Shown here in pieces: positions 12,433 through 23,873 of a stretch of 64,000 bases of DNA. Position numbers and translations under genes: made by a program. Source of the stretch: Gyrodactylus bullatarudis (Eukaryota > Platyhelminthes > Monogenea > Gyrodactylidea > Gyrodactylidae); assembly GCA_012064415.1 (NCBI GenBank), contig SSNU01000135.1:124001-188000 (forward strand). The letters run 5' to 3'. Positions within the stretch are counted from its first letter, which is position 1. Each line of letters begins with the position of its first letter. The notes beneath the pieces are model-generated. The model had not been told where the DNA came from, did no database searches, and was given only the letters and a program-made list of their open reading frames with translations.

Positions 12433-12710
12433 TACCCCGGTAACATTTAAATACTAATTATAATAATCAAATAGGGACCTTCCATTGGTTCATTTTCTTA
12501 TTCACACTAGTGCAATAGGCAGGGGGGAGGTTTGATCCATTGCTCTCGGCTTTTTGGTTACTTTTGTCTTTTTAGAAAACCGTCAATCTGTAACTGCCCA
12601 CTGTGTCTCTTTCTCTTTCGTTTTGTTTTCGAGCTGTTTTTCTTCTCTCCCTTTTCACTAATTATAGGTTGGCTGATGATTTGATTATCAACTGCTGTTG
12701 ACTTCTCGAC

Positions 12711-13008
12711 AGTTTCACAGCAATGCTTATCTTAGTATTGATCGGTTGGTGTCTGCGGAATTTGTACAGGAGGAGAGATCAAAGCTGAAGGCTCTTTTGA
12801 TGTGTAATGGATACCCGGAAAAATTCATCGAAAAGCACTCGCACCCCAAGGAGAAACTAAAGGAAGATGACGACAACGAAAAACCCCTGGTTTTAGTACT
12901 ACCATTCAAAGGAGATGCGAGCAAGAATATTCTGAATAACAAACTGTCAAACATCACACGACGAACATTTCCTGGAAGGAAGCTCAAACTGGTCCAAAGA
13001 ACTTATCA
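12711..13008 (+). pseudogene. Penelope-like reverse transcriptase fragment (C-terminal part)
   Basis: An open stretch of about 100 codons contains FVQEERSKLKALLMCNGYP, EKFIEKH, then KPLVLVLPFKGDASKN and ITRRTFPGRKLKLV. The order 'NGYP..FI', then 'LPFKG', then 'RRTFP..KL' is what I know from the region of Penelope-like proteins between the reverse-transcriptase catalytic motifs and the GIY-YIG endonuclease. The catalytic YxDD motif and the endonuclease are both missing. The frame runs out of homology into a copy of the terminal repeat and stops at 13021. It is a severely truncated, non-functional copy. The family assignment rests on pattern memory. Confidence 0.6.
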
Positions 13009-13333
13009 CGTCAATCTGTAACTGCCCACTGTGTCTCTTTCTCTTTCGGTTTGTTGTCGAGAAGTCAACAGCAGTTGATAATCAAATCATCAGCCAACCT
13101 ATAATTAGTGAAAAGGGAGAGAAGAAAAACAGCTCGAAAACAAAACGAAAGAGAAAGAGACACAGTGGGCAGTTACAGATTGACGGTTTTCTAAAAAGAC
13201 AAAAGTAACCAAAAAGCCGAGAGCAATGGATCAAACCTCCCCCCTGCCTATTGCACTAGTGTGAATAAGAAAATGAACCAATGGAAGGTCCCTATTTGAT
13301 TATTATAATTAGTATTTAAATGTTACCGGGGTA

Positions 13334-13373
13334 GAGTCTGAAGAGACCCGGCGAAATATAACGTTTATCACTC
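13334..13373 (+). ncRNA. Hammerhead-ribozyme-like motif (right arm)
   Basis: Seen in order: GAGT (13334-13337), CTGAAGAG (13338-13345), CGAAA (13352-13356), a small AT hairpin to TATC with the predicted cleavage after C13369, and ACTC (13370-13373), which pairs with the first GAGT as helix I. A15.1-U16.1 and H17=C fit the consensus. Helix III is only about 3 bp, as in minimal ribozymes of Penelope-like elements. Helix II is one G-C pair plus a possible A-G pair. A competing CCGGG/CCCGG hairpin can form across the 5' part (about 13325-13351). Confidence 0.5.
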
Positions 13374-13429
13374 AAATATACACTTGTTGTTCTCTAAACC
13401 TTCCAAATGAGTTTAGAACCTAACTCAAA

Positions 13430-13530
13430 CATTAAGGAATAGTATTTTAAAATGTCATTAGGAAGGAAGATATGAAATTCAATAGGGAAGTTGTGAAAAA
13501 CGATATGGAGTTAGTGTAATTCATAAAAGG
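13430..13530 (+). repeat. Family C repeat, right half
   Basis: Starting with CATTAAGGAATA and continuing TATTTTAAAATGTCATTA, this resumes the alignment to the inverted copy at 14033-14216 just where the left half (12225-12314) breaks off. This supports insertion of the Penelope-like element into a pre-existing repeat. Confidence 0.6.
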
Positions 13531-14032
13531 AACATTTTATCTTCTTTTCGCAATAATTTAGGATAATAATATTTCACATGGTTTGTGAATTGTATTATTT
13601 TATCTAGAGTTTATTTGGCTTCCTCTGCGATCTCCTAGAGTTTTATCATACAATATTTAGCAACAGGAATACCGTCTTGTCCTCTTAGGTAGTCAATGTT
13701 TTCTCCATTGTTCAACGTTCGATTTGATCAATTAAGTTTTGTAGAACTTGTGGAATTTTTTGACATTAATCATTGATATCAATAATCATTCTTCTTCGAG
13801 GTAAACTCTCTCTGGGAGTGCGGATTTATTTGTAACGGTTGAATATGGCACTCCCATGATTAATGAATTGAGATCAATCCTCGCACAAAACCACACTAAA
13901 CTCATCTATCCAATAGCTTACCAATCAGAAGACTAATTGAAACAATTGAATTTATTCACTACATTTAAAGTAATTTTTATCTTAATTTTGTCCCCTTGCA
14001 AGCGAAGGATTGATATCTTTGATTGACGAAAA
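13531..14032. other. Intergenic, no gene seen
   Basis: It includes a small hairpin (GGGAGTGC at 13814-13821 with GCACTCCC at 13848-13855). No gene is recognisable. Confidence 0.4.
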
Positions 14033-14216
14033 AAACTTGAATATTCCTCAATGAATTGCATTAATTCCATATCGATTTTCACAACTTCCCTATTGAATTT
14101 CATCTCTTCCTTCAATAATGACATTTTAAAATAATATTCCTTAATGAATTTCACGAATTCCTTATCGAATTTCATATCTTGCTTAACGAACTGCAAAAGG
14201 TATAGAATAGAGCACA
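14033..14216 (-). repeat. Family C repeat, intact inverted copy with amphipathic frame
   Basis: On the minus strand a frame stays open across the whole unit and encodes a Lys/Glu/Met-rich peptide: FVKQDMKFDKEFVKFIKEYY, then LLKEEMKFNREVVKIDMEL and MQFIEEYSSFF. Two internal sub-repeats (DMKFDKEFVKFIKEY and EMKFNREVVKIDMELM) are visible. It could form an amphipathic helix or coiled coil. It looks like a piece of a transposon-borne protein; the family is not recognised. Confidence 0.5.
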
Positions 14217-14995
14217 ACTATACTTCTTAACCCTTGGACAAATAAACTTTTTGTGAAAATATGATTGAAAAAAATATTTTCAATCCTTTTTTTGATTCAA
14301 AAAGATTTTTATCATATTTGAATTCTTGATGGAAAATTGAAAATTTTGTAATAAATCTCAGGTTAATTAAAATTTTGAATTAGTTTTGAGTGAATTTCTG
14401 ACTCTTAGACTAAAGTATTTGAAGGAAAGATTTAAGCATGAATGAAATGCCAAGTTATCATTTAATTTTGTTAGTTTTCTCTGCTAGAACTGAAGCTTGA
14501 ACTGGATTATGAAGTTTAAATCAATATGAATCGACAATTCCAAAATACTATATGGAATATCGTTTATACCGAGGTGTTTTCCAAAATGTATATCATTCTG
14601 GTGTAACATTCTGGTTTATCATTATTTATTAAATTTACTTAATATAGTAAGTAACTGTAACCATATTGTTTAATAAAAAATATTTGTAATACATAGGTGT
14701 ATTTAATAATAAACTATTCACGTATGTCTATGATAGCCTTTTTGTGTCATTCCAAGACATTGGAATGTTAAGTTTACCCTTTTTTGATTTAAATACATTC
14801 AAAAAGCTTATTTATAAAAAGTGACAATAGGGTGTTCGGAATACTATTTACAAGATTAGTAGACACAAATATATTCCATAGGATTTCTTGGCCTCTCGGA
14901 GGTTGAATAGAAGCAGAAAAAAAGTTTAATCTTTAAGGCAAAACTTGAGACTTGTTTGTTACTGACGTTCCGGTACTGAGATAGTCAAGTTCCTG
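14217..14995. other. Intergenic, no gene seen
   Basis: AT-rich sequence with only short frames. No repeat partner was found within the window. Confidence 0.4.
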
Positions 14996-15130
14996 GTTAA
15001 ATGAAGTTGGGAATCGATGATTTTAACAAAAACCTTAGACTATTGCCATGTAGTTTTCTAAAAAAGACGCGCCATTTTGATACATCTTTAATCATTGAGT
15101 TTTCATCGATTTTCAAGCAGTGAATAATTA
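14996..15130. repeat. Family A related fragment
   Basis: GAAGTTGGGAATCGATGATT with the following AACAAAAACC matches the outer end of family A (27700-27720; complement near 8436-8455). The later GATTTTCAAGCAGTGAATAA resembles the family A centre near 680-700. Confidence 0.45.
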
Positions 15131-15185
15131 GAGTTCATATCCAAGTTTCTCAGATAGTTCAGATTCGGATCCATCTAACTAACTA

Positions 15186-15495
15186 AACTTCAAATAGGCA
15201 TAACTTTCTTATTTAGTGAGCTAGAGAGCTAATTTTTTTCCGCATAACATATCTCAGATTCTAAATTTTCAGAATAAATAAAATTCATGAAGATTAACCC
15301 AAATTCTTAGCAGGTGATTTCAAGGGCAAACGTAATAAACCTATATAAGAGAATATCATTTATAAATTAGATAGAAATTGAGCATTCATGGAATATTCCT
15401 TAATTTATTATGAAAATTTAGAATCTGAGACATGTTATGCAGAAAAAATTAGCTCTCTAGCTCACCAAATAAGAAAGTTTTGCCTATTTGGTTAG
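15186..15495. repeat. Imperfect inverted repeat (arms of about 88 bp)
   Basis: The left arm (about 15186-15273) contains AAATAGGCATAACTTTCTTA and GTGAGCTAGAGAGCTAATTT. The right arm (about 15409-15495) carries the complement: AGCTCTCTAGCTCACCAAAT and AAGAAAGTTTTGCCTATTT. The centre is about 135 bp. It is probably a foldback or MITE-like element; no target duplication was identified. Confidence 0.65.
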
Positions 15496-18400
15496 TTCTA
15501 AATTTGATTGGAAAACGAAATGAGCTGATTGAACAGATCAGAAAATAATCATTATCGATTTTTATCCTGAACGTAAACATTGTTGACCTCACTAATTAGA
15601 CCCTATCTAGACCCTTACATGTAATCTCTGCTCTACAGAAGTTAATTGAGGATACTTATGGTGTGTGAAAAATTGAAAAGTGAATGAGTGAATAGTGACT
15701 AATTGAAAAAAAAATCTATCGAGAAGAGATTTTTTTCTTTTTTTTTTGAGGATTAACTCTACATCACATCTTTAGGACTTTTACTGTATTTATCGTTCTG
15801 AAAGGATTAATGATGTCAACCTACAGGGAGATAGCTTTGTTAGACAATATAAAATTTACCTCTAGAAGAAGATTGTTATTTGATTACAAAGATGTAGGAT
15901 TTCTATACAATAAAAAACTCTGAACTTGGTTCGACCTTTTGTTTATACCTGAAGTGGAATTGTGGGGATTCGGAAATTTTCAGAACCTTTCTGAATCAAA
16001 AGCCAAAAAATCTGAATTAGACGCCAAATTGAGATTTTTCTCAAGATCATAGATCAAAATTTCCATCTGTGATTAGATCGCCTAAAAGATTCACGCACAA
16101 CTCTCAACAGTCGTTTTGAAATTCTTTCCACACGATGAATCATCTTGTATAAAGAAATAAAATTTTAAGTAATTTCCTTTCTTTTAAACATGTAAGCAAC
16201 CCTAGATAAGTTCAAGAGGGAGAAATAACCCAGCGATTACTAAAGTTTACAGTGTGTATTACAACGTGTACCGATAGGGGGAGAAATTTAAATTTGAGAT
16301 TAAAATATTCCCCTATATATAACAACTGTTTATTGTAATCACCCGGGAAATTTCATCATTTCGATATAATTCCCATAACGATGACAAAAAATAAAGTTGA
16401 AGACAATGTAAGATTAAAATTAGACATTCCCATATTTCCGTAAGTATGGAGAATGCACCCGAAAATTAAGGGTGAGGAAATTAATAAATGCATAAGCCCA
16501 CCATGAAATTTCCATGTTTAAAACATGTATGAAAGATAAAGAGAGCTTTTACATTTAGGGGACATTATCATGAAAATACGTGACAAGAGAAACGAAAAAA
16601 TCTTTTGTCTGATTATACACATGATTCAGTCATTGAGTTTAATTTTCATTGGCTCTCCCATTCAACCAATCAAATTCAAGATTTACCTAAAATACTTGCA
16701 CGAGAGAGTGAATAGAAACTTTTTATAAAAACTTGGCATTAACTTATCTGCCTCCACTCATTAACAGAATTTGATAGGAATTCTATGAAAAGGAATTAGA
16801 ATTGAACAATTATGTTAACTATTCGGATATTTACGACAATATGTGAGTATTTTCTATTATCCACAAGAATTTTGACGTTATATTGACCCAAATTAATTTA
16901 TATTTCAAACTGTATTAAAATTGTTCTGGGATGTGATGAGAAAGAAGGATTTCTAAACCTAAAATTTAGTAATGAAAATACAGTCAATAACCAAGAGAGA
17001 AACAAGAATAGTGGAATGACAAATCAGACGTAGCTTCTCAAAAATAGTGGAATGATATGGTGTATTCGAAGGTATATAAGGCAATTTCATACCCTCACAC
17101 ACATCCATGTGTTTGACTCAGAATCTTAACATTGAAGTATAGGAAGGGTAATTATGATTAAGTCGTATGCAATGAAACCAGTAATTAGCAATTGAAGTTA
17201 ATTTTTTAACATTACACAAGAAGAAAACAAGAGAGTTTACATGTTTTTCAAGATTTATGATATGAGTCATATCTTATTTTTCATCATTTTGTGTAAAATT
17301 GAAAGAGTACTCTTCGATCAACTGGTCAGGATAAAAAAATGAGTAAGGGTCGATTTTTATTTCGTTGATTAAACTTTCTGAGAAAATTAAAGAAACACCG
17401 TTTGTGATCAAGATATCCTTTATTCGTTTGCAACAAGAGTTAACGTTAAATCGAAGGGGAAAAATTACTTATACTACTGGACTAAGGTCAAACTAATTAA
17501 GTTATAAAGGTTTAAAAACAGTAAATTTAAATTTCTTTCAAAAGTTGTAAATAATTATTTCTTGAACTGTTATTATACCACTGATGATCCTTGAATTTCA
17601 AATATTATTTTCGAACATTGACGTGAATTATACTAAATTAAAACAGGAAATGGGAAAAATTGATAATTTAAAATCAACCCGTCTTCGGTGAAAAAGTCAA
17701 TTATTAATTCCATAATCTTTTTTTACTGTTCAAATATTCAGTTTATATTGGTACCACACGATCAAAATAAAAGTGACACGTCGTGTAATCATCCAAATTT
17801 TAATTTCTGTCCACCAGTTTATGGTTGAAAACATTTTTCCGAGAGTGAAGACGAATCTGGTTTTTCTTCGTAAATGAATTATAGATGTCTTCTTGTGGTG
17901 AACCTCCTGCCTTTTCTCTATTCGTTTGTAACACATTTTCTCACGCTATAAATGTCAGAGATGAACTATCCACCCAAGAAATCGAATCCCCTCATTGACA
18001 TCACAACATGATGGAATCTCTTGACAAATATATAAATTTTCCCCAGGTCAAATCCTCCCATATTTGTCACATTGATTTCTTTGGTTCCCGCCCCCCTCCT
18101 AAAAAGATTGCCATTTCTGTCTTAATTTTTCCAAAGTTTTAATCATAGAATATCTTTATTTCCTTTCCAACTCTAAATTTAGCTAATTAAAACTATAAAG
18201 AATCACAGATTATTCCATGATCCAATTTGAATTAGGATTAGTATTCTTTATATTCAATTAAACCCATGAGAAAACTCTAGAATCTAGGCCTTATAAAAGA
18301 AATTCAGTCCAATCGGCCACTCCTCTCTTGAATTAATAATACCTTGATCGTTATCACATCCCTTTATAACCAATAATTTATTGAGAAAACCTTAACCCAA

Positions 18401-18679
18401 AGGGATACCTCGATGACTGTAGAGGGAGAGATAAAAAAATATTTCACAGACATTCTCCTATCCATAAAAATTACATGGTTAAATGCCAAAATTATCAAAG
18501 TAATATTCTCCGTCAATATCTCTTTTTCCCTGGCAACCCCTCAAGACAGAAATCGAAATGTCGTATGAAAAATTATTTATGTACCTTTAAAAGAAATTTT
18601 AATTGATAATTTTTCCAGATCAAACTATTTTATGATTGAAACGTACCATTTATTTTCTCAGAAGCAAATTTCTTCTAAA
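15496..18679. other. Intergenic, no gene seen
   Basis: About 3.2 kb with only short frames, including one at 17730-17936 (minus) without motifs. No element termini or RNA gene were recognised. Confidence 0.4.
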
Positions 18680-18920
18680 TATTTAGTTTACATGAAGATG
18701 GGAAATTAATATTTTTACAAAATCACTCAAATGTTTCTCTGGGAAGTCAGAAAGAAAATTATCCTTTGAATTTCTACTTTTATATCAATTTCGAAGATTT
18801 GAAGCAATTCGATCCTGGTATTTTGGATCAATTTTAGTATAAGAAATCGAATTTGGTCATAGTAGCTGAGAGAAACTCGCCATCTACAAGAAAAAGTTAA
18901 GCTTCTAAATTTTGTATAAT
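18680..18920. repeat. Family A (subtype 2) fragment
   Basis: The series TTTACATGAAGATGGGAAATTA, TTTTTACAAAA, GGGAAGTCAGAAAGAAAATT and TTTGAAGCAATTCGATC parallels 35283-35460 and 62322-62560, which have the same landmarks in the same order. It is a diverged interspersed copy. Confidence 0.5.
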
Positions 18921-20231
18921 TTTCCATCAAGATAATAAAAATCTTTAATAATTTGATTTTCCACAGGGTAATTTGGATTCTTTGTCTAACAATGACCCGA
19001 AATATCAGCATTTGATTGCTTCAAATCTTGTTTTTTCCTCTTAACAACTGAATTTCTTAATGGGGAATATTTGTGCTCCCGACTATCCGGAGAAAAATAT
19101 TGAGATTTTTGTTAAAAACAGTTAAATTCTCCTCCTCATGTTAACCAACTTAGGTAGATTTCATTGAAAAGAAATAAACCAGATTTAGAATTTTTATAAT
19201 TTGACTTTTTAGTTGAATTTCGATGTCTCGTACGGTAAATACTTTGTTCTCTTAACCCTATTTCAATTCCTCCAGATTGAACATTAGTAAAAACAGTTGC
19301 TAATTTTATTTTTCGTATAGGACATTATACTCTGGTAATCCCCAGCTTCTATAGAATAGAGATGATACATTCGTAGACGACAATGTAGTAAGGAAACAGA
19401 TGAGACATGACTCATTGAGTCAAAATGGATACCGTATTATTACAATTTATTTACTACAATTTTTATGCATTTCGTGGGGTAAAAATAATACATTAGTATG
19501 ACGGGCACTTTCTTCATTTCAACATAAAACGAAAAAGAATCAAGGAGACACTCTAAACCCCATAGACATTTGTTCCAATTTGTTTGTGTACAAGTTGTTG
19601 TGTATCGTAATTGATTGTTTTTAGTCTCTCTTTCAAGTTTACCATAATTAATCTCATATTTTGAGACGAAAATGTTACATTTTCTTCAGAAGGGATTATG
19701 AATACTACCCCAGTAATAAGTAAGCTTTGACATGATTACACGGGTTGATAAGATATCCCCTTTGGTTACGAAGATATGCTATTATTGTAAAAACTTTTAT
19801 TAATTCATCTCAATTAGTCGAAAATTTCTATAATTTAAGAAGATCATCATTCTCAGATCACTATCTACTCTCTGCATATAATATGATAGATAGTAAATAT
19901 AAATTATGTGAATGTAATAATCTCTCTAGTATAAAATCTATTATGTCACATATTCGTTCTAAACTTGACTATACTAAGAGTCTTCTATATTCTAATCTCC
20001 ACTAATTCCAGAATGACTATTGAAAATTCTTTGATGGCCTATTTATCTTCACTACCATTATATCAAATCCACTAGATAATATTTTATTCATTTAACTTTT
20101 ACAAGACGCTCAAGATTCAAAAAACCTTATTTTCTATAATGATTGTCCAGATTAAATTATTTTTGTCTATTATATATATCTAATAAAAATTTCTAACAAA
20201 AAAAAAATAAGGTAATCAAAGACTTTTTCAT
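18921..20231. other. Intergenic, no gene seen
   Basis: An 86-codon frame near 19745-20005 has no recognisable motif. No other signal was found. Confidence 0.4.
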
Positions 20232-20500
20232 ATTTTATGAGAAAGGCGATGCCTGAGAATATGAAGAAATTGAGCTCTATTTCGGGCTTTTACATGGCAA
20301 ATATAAATACATCAATATTACAAGAAAGAGTTTGATTGGTCAGCTTTTCATAGGTAGCAATAGTCTTTTGAGCATACATAAGAATAGATATGAATGGGTC
20401 CCCTCACATGAGCCGTACAATTGGTTGTAAAGAGTGAAGAGTATGCCTGAAATAGAGCTCAATTTCTTCATATTCTCAGGCATCGCCTTTCTTATAAAAT
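20232..20500. repeat. Inverted repeat with 53-bp arms
   Basis: Arms 20232-20284 and 20448-20500 are nearly perfect complements (GAAAGGCGATGCCTGAGAAT, then ATGAAGAAATTGAGCTCTAT on the left). About 163 bp separates them. It is a small foldback element without coding capacity. Confidence 0.75.
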
Positions 20501-23500
20501 GACTAATAGCATAGCATGTTGGGCAGAACGTTGTTCGCTTGCTTGTCAATCTAAAGACTTTTTGTTTTGAATGAAATGGACAGTCCGGGTTATACAGAAT
20601 ATTTATAAGAACAGAGTAATAACAAGTCTTAAAATAGCTACATCATGAATTGATGCTGGAATTTCCACACTATTTCTAACCTGTTTTCCGTTGAATATTC
20701 AGAAAAATTTTACAGAGTATCTGTTGAACAGCAACTTTAAGTAAAAATTAAATATTTCTGACATGTTTCTGGAAAAATAATCTTGAGAAGGATGAGCGAA
20801 ATTTTATTCATTGTATTTAGAATAACAAAATCACTGCCCTAGTTATCAGTCATATTAGATCTTAAATTGACTTATCATGACCTCTTTTCTACTAAAATAT
20901 ACTTCACCCCTAAAAATCATAGTGCTCTGTTCAATTAATCAAATTTTACATAGTTTCTGACTGTTTGGAGGGCTTGTTCATTGCATGCATAACTTGGACA
21001 TGTAATTTTTATCTGGCTGACCTTTAGTGTTTGTTCTGCTTATATGAAATGTGGATCTTATTATTTACCATTGGAGAAGGCCAACTTTTCCCAGCCTCAA
21101 TCTCAATTTGAAGATAATCGAAAACTTGGCATTTTTCCCATAAAACCAAGCATTTTCGAATTTTTCCTGAGTACACAATGTCTCGATTGAAAACGAAAAT
21201 TTTTGAGCAAGCACGAATTTTACTACCAGAAAGGACGAAATCAAGATTTTTGAATTGTTTTTGCAACATTTTGAACTAGGCTTAGAAAAAAATTACACGT
21301 TAAAAGAGTCTCTTTTTACACGTTGAAAGAAATTCCTAGGAAACTAGGTAAATTTTGATGATCTTAGAGAAAATGGGATTTTTGTATATCAGAACATGAA
21401 AATTCTTCATTTTGATTTTCAAAAATGGTTAAAACATGAATTTTTGATTAAGGTGTGGAAAATAAAAAATTTTTCTACCCTTTTGACCATTATTATTTAT
21501 TCTCTATTATTTCAGCAGTAAATTTCTCTTAATTCCAAAAAATAGACCCATAAACATCCTTAATTCCTCTATTATAATAGTGAGGAGATGAGTGCAATTT
21601 CAATGGAATAAATCAAAAAAATCAATTGCTGAGATTTGGTCATATAGCTAGGTCTCTACATTCGAGTCATAATAGAAGTTGATTTAAATTTCCCACATCC
21701 CTATCATAGGGGTTATTCTCCTAAACTTTGACGAACTATCATAGACCTACATGTCAGAAATTTATGAATTTTTCTCATTCCTTTTCTTGTGTCTCATGAC
21801 AAAAACACAGTTAATTTAAATTTTTCGGGATAGATAAAAGTTTTATTCAATAAGTTTCATTGATTTCAATGTATTGAAAGGGGCTTTTTGTATTAAACTG
21901 GCTAAAAAAACAACGGCTTCTTTCTGTTTTAGGGAAGTAAAATTTCACACCACGATCTTTTTAATGAATGAATGAAAAAACTCTGATGAAGCCAGAATAA
22001 TAGTTTGAAAAAGGATCTCGAATTCTGCTATCTTTCATATGACCCATTCTATGCTTAGATATGCAGTATGTCTTTGAGTTCACGAAAGGAGAGACCCAAT
22101 TTTAATATCGTTTCGTCAAGTTTTTAGATTCACTTACAAAGACTGCTTTGAGATTGTATTAGAAATACTGAGAACCGTTTATTACACAGTTTATTAGGTA
22201 ACATTGAAAGAATATTTTCATCTAATAATGTTTTTCATTTTATTCCTGGTAATTTTTCGAATAATTAAACTTCCAACGGAAGCGTACCCAAATTGAGTTC
22301 GTCTTCAACTTTTTCTGTGAATTTTTGCTTCCCAAAAACTACCAGCAAAATTAAACTGTACTTTCTTTTAAATTTATTCTCTCCTTATGAGATAAACACA
22401 CTTGTAAGAGGAAATAATTTCCTTTCAACCCTTGAGAAGAATCTTTTCTAAAGATAAACAATTTCAGAATAGTACTTTCAAAATCGTCAATTTCCTCTTT
22501 GCGCCAGAGAGTGTCCTTATCTCCGGCCAACTAATAAAAAAAGTTTGTAAACACACAAATTTTTCTGAAATTCTAACCAATCTTAAACATTAAAGTGCCT
22601 TGATATTCAACCAAAATTTGTCAAGATTGAATCCCAATTTGAATCTAACCAATGAATTTAATTTTTGAAGAGGTCTGTTAAAATATATTTACTCTCTTTA
22701 ACCTATGAGTAGACAACCGTTCTTTATCTAAAGATGTTTAAACACTATAAAGTTGTTCTGGAAATAGCCTTCGCCTTAGATTTGATGCTGACGTTAAAAA
22801 TATGATTTTCTTAGCTATTTTTTTATTGCGAACGAAATAAATGATATCTCAGAAAGAGGGGTAGATAAAGATCAATTTGGGAAGAAAAAAAATTTTTTCC
22901 GATCAAGTTTAGATCTCAGATTGTGGATCAAAAACAGGGTTGAAACAGATCTCAAAATTTCTTACCCTTTAATTTAATTCCTTATTTTTATGTTTTTGCC
23001 TTCAATTCTGTTGAAAAATGTGTAGTTTCTTGGTTTCGGCATATGCGAAGACTATTTCCAGAACAGCTTTATTTATTTTATCATAGAAATATAGGTTAGA
23101 GAATGTATTTAAAAATTCTTTTGTATTTCTTAATCTAAAATTTTAACGTTTGAAGATCATAATAGATTTATGAGGAAACCAAAAGTTCATTAAATCTAGA
23201 AGATAATTTATTCAAAAATATTCATCAATCAAATTTTTATAAAAATCAGGTGTAGGACTTTATCATGTTTGATCTCAAATTTCAAAAAAAGTTGGAATAT
23301 TGATCTCAAAATCGTATTCTTTGGTAATTTCTGTGTTCGGATGAATCAGACAATGAGTATTTAAAGATCTCGTTGAAAGAAATTTTTATTTTCAAATACA
23401 AAAGTAAAGATTTCACCCAATTATGAGTATACCTTATTTTCCTCAATGTACCCATATTTTTTCGGAAGTTCTGAATTTTTTTCCCGTAAATCACCCCAAC

Positions 23501-23739
23501 ATCAATAATCATCTAAAAAATTACATTAAGATTCGAGGTATTATGCAAAATAATTTTTTTTTCGGTTTTGGATGAGATTCCAATATTCATGTAGAACAGC
23601 TTTAATTGGTACAGAACCTGACTCAAAATAATCTAATCAAAGATTGGCTTCAAATTCAAGCTAAGTCTATTTTTATACCAAAAAGATAAAAATTAGTATG
23701 ATTCGTAATATTATTCATTCTGAAAAACTCGATTTTCAC
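20501..23739. other. Intergenic, no gene seen
   Basis: About 3.2 kb without a supported gene. The only structure seen is a short inverted pair: GTTCTGGAAATAGCCTTCGC near 22756 against the complement of GCGAAGACTATTTCCAGAAC near 23046. Frames at 21024-21269 and 23306-23512 (minus) have no motifs. Confidence 0.4.
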
Positions 23740-23873
23740 GTTGTTCGCTTGCAACTTGACTATTTTGTCTTCTGGCTTGCATTGGTCTATCTGTAGAAAA
23801 AGACGAAGAGGATGTATTCTTAAAGAATAAGGATTGTCAGAAGACAAAATAGTCAGGTAGCAAGCTAACAACG
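23740..23873. repeat. Family B foldback fragment
   Basis: Arms of about 35 bp (23740-23774 and 23839-23873) share GACTATTTTGTCTTCTG and its complement. Between them lie the family B phrases TTGGTCTATCTGTAGAAAAA and TTCTTAAAGAATAAGGATT also found at 6856-6915 and 27266-27330. The Tyr/Asn-rich frame is broken here. Confidence 0.6.

Larger units (their letters stand above)
12315..13429 (+). mobile_element. Penelope-like retroelement remnant with inverted terminal repeats
   Basis: Arms 12337-12710 and 13056-13429 are inverted copies of 374 bp each. The 345-bp centre carries a fragment of a Penelope-type reverse transcriptase frame, then a second direct copy of an arm segment (12581-12634 repeated at 13009-13060). 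A 12-bp direct repeat CATTAAGGAATA flanks the insertion, with an unpaired 22-bp extension on the left. Penelope-like elements are known for 5' truncation, terminal repeats in inverted orientation and hammerhead ribozymes in those repeats; all three appear here. Fragments of the same terminal repeat occur at 9985-10055, 30515-30605 and 47215-47475. Confidence 0.75.

Noticed and set aside
12727..12987. Minus-strand frame opposite the Penelope-like fragment
   Set aside because: Antisense shadow of the reverse-transcriptase fragment; no motif of its own.
13814..13855. Hairpin GGGAGTGC...GCACTCCC, considered as a miRNA precursor or terminator
   Set aside because: Only 8 paired bases with a 26-base loop; too short for a miRNA hairpin and not linked to a gene.
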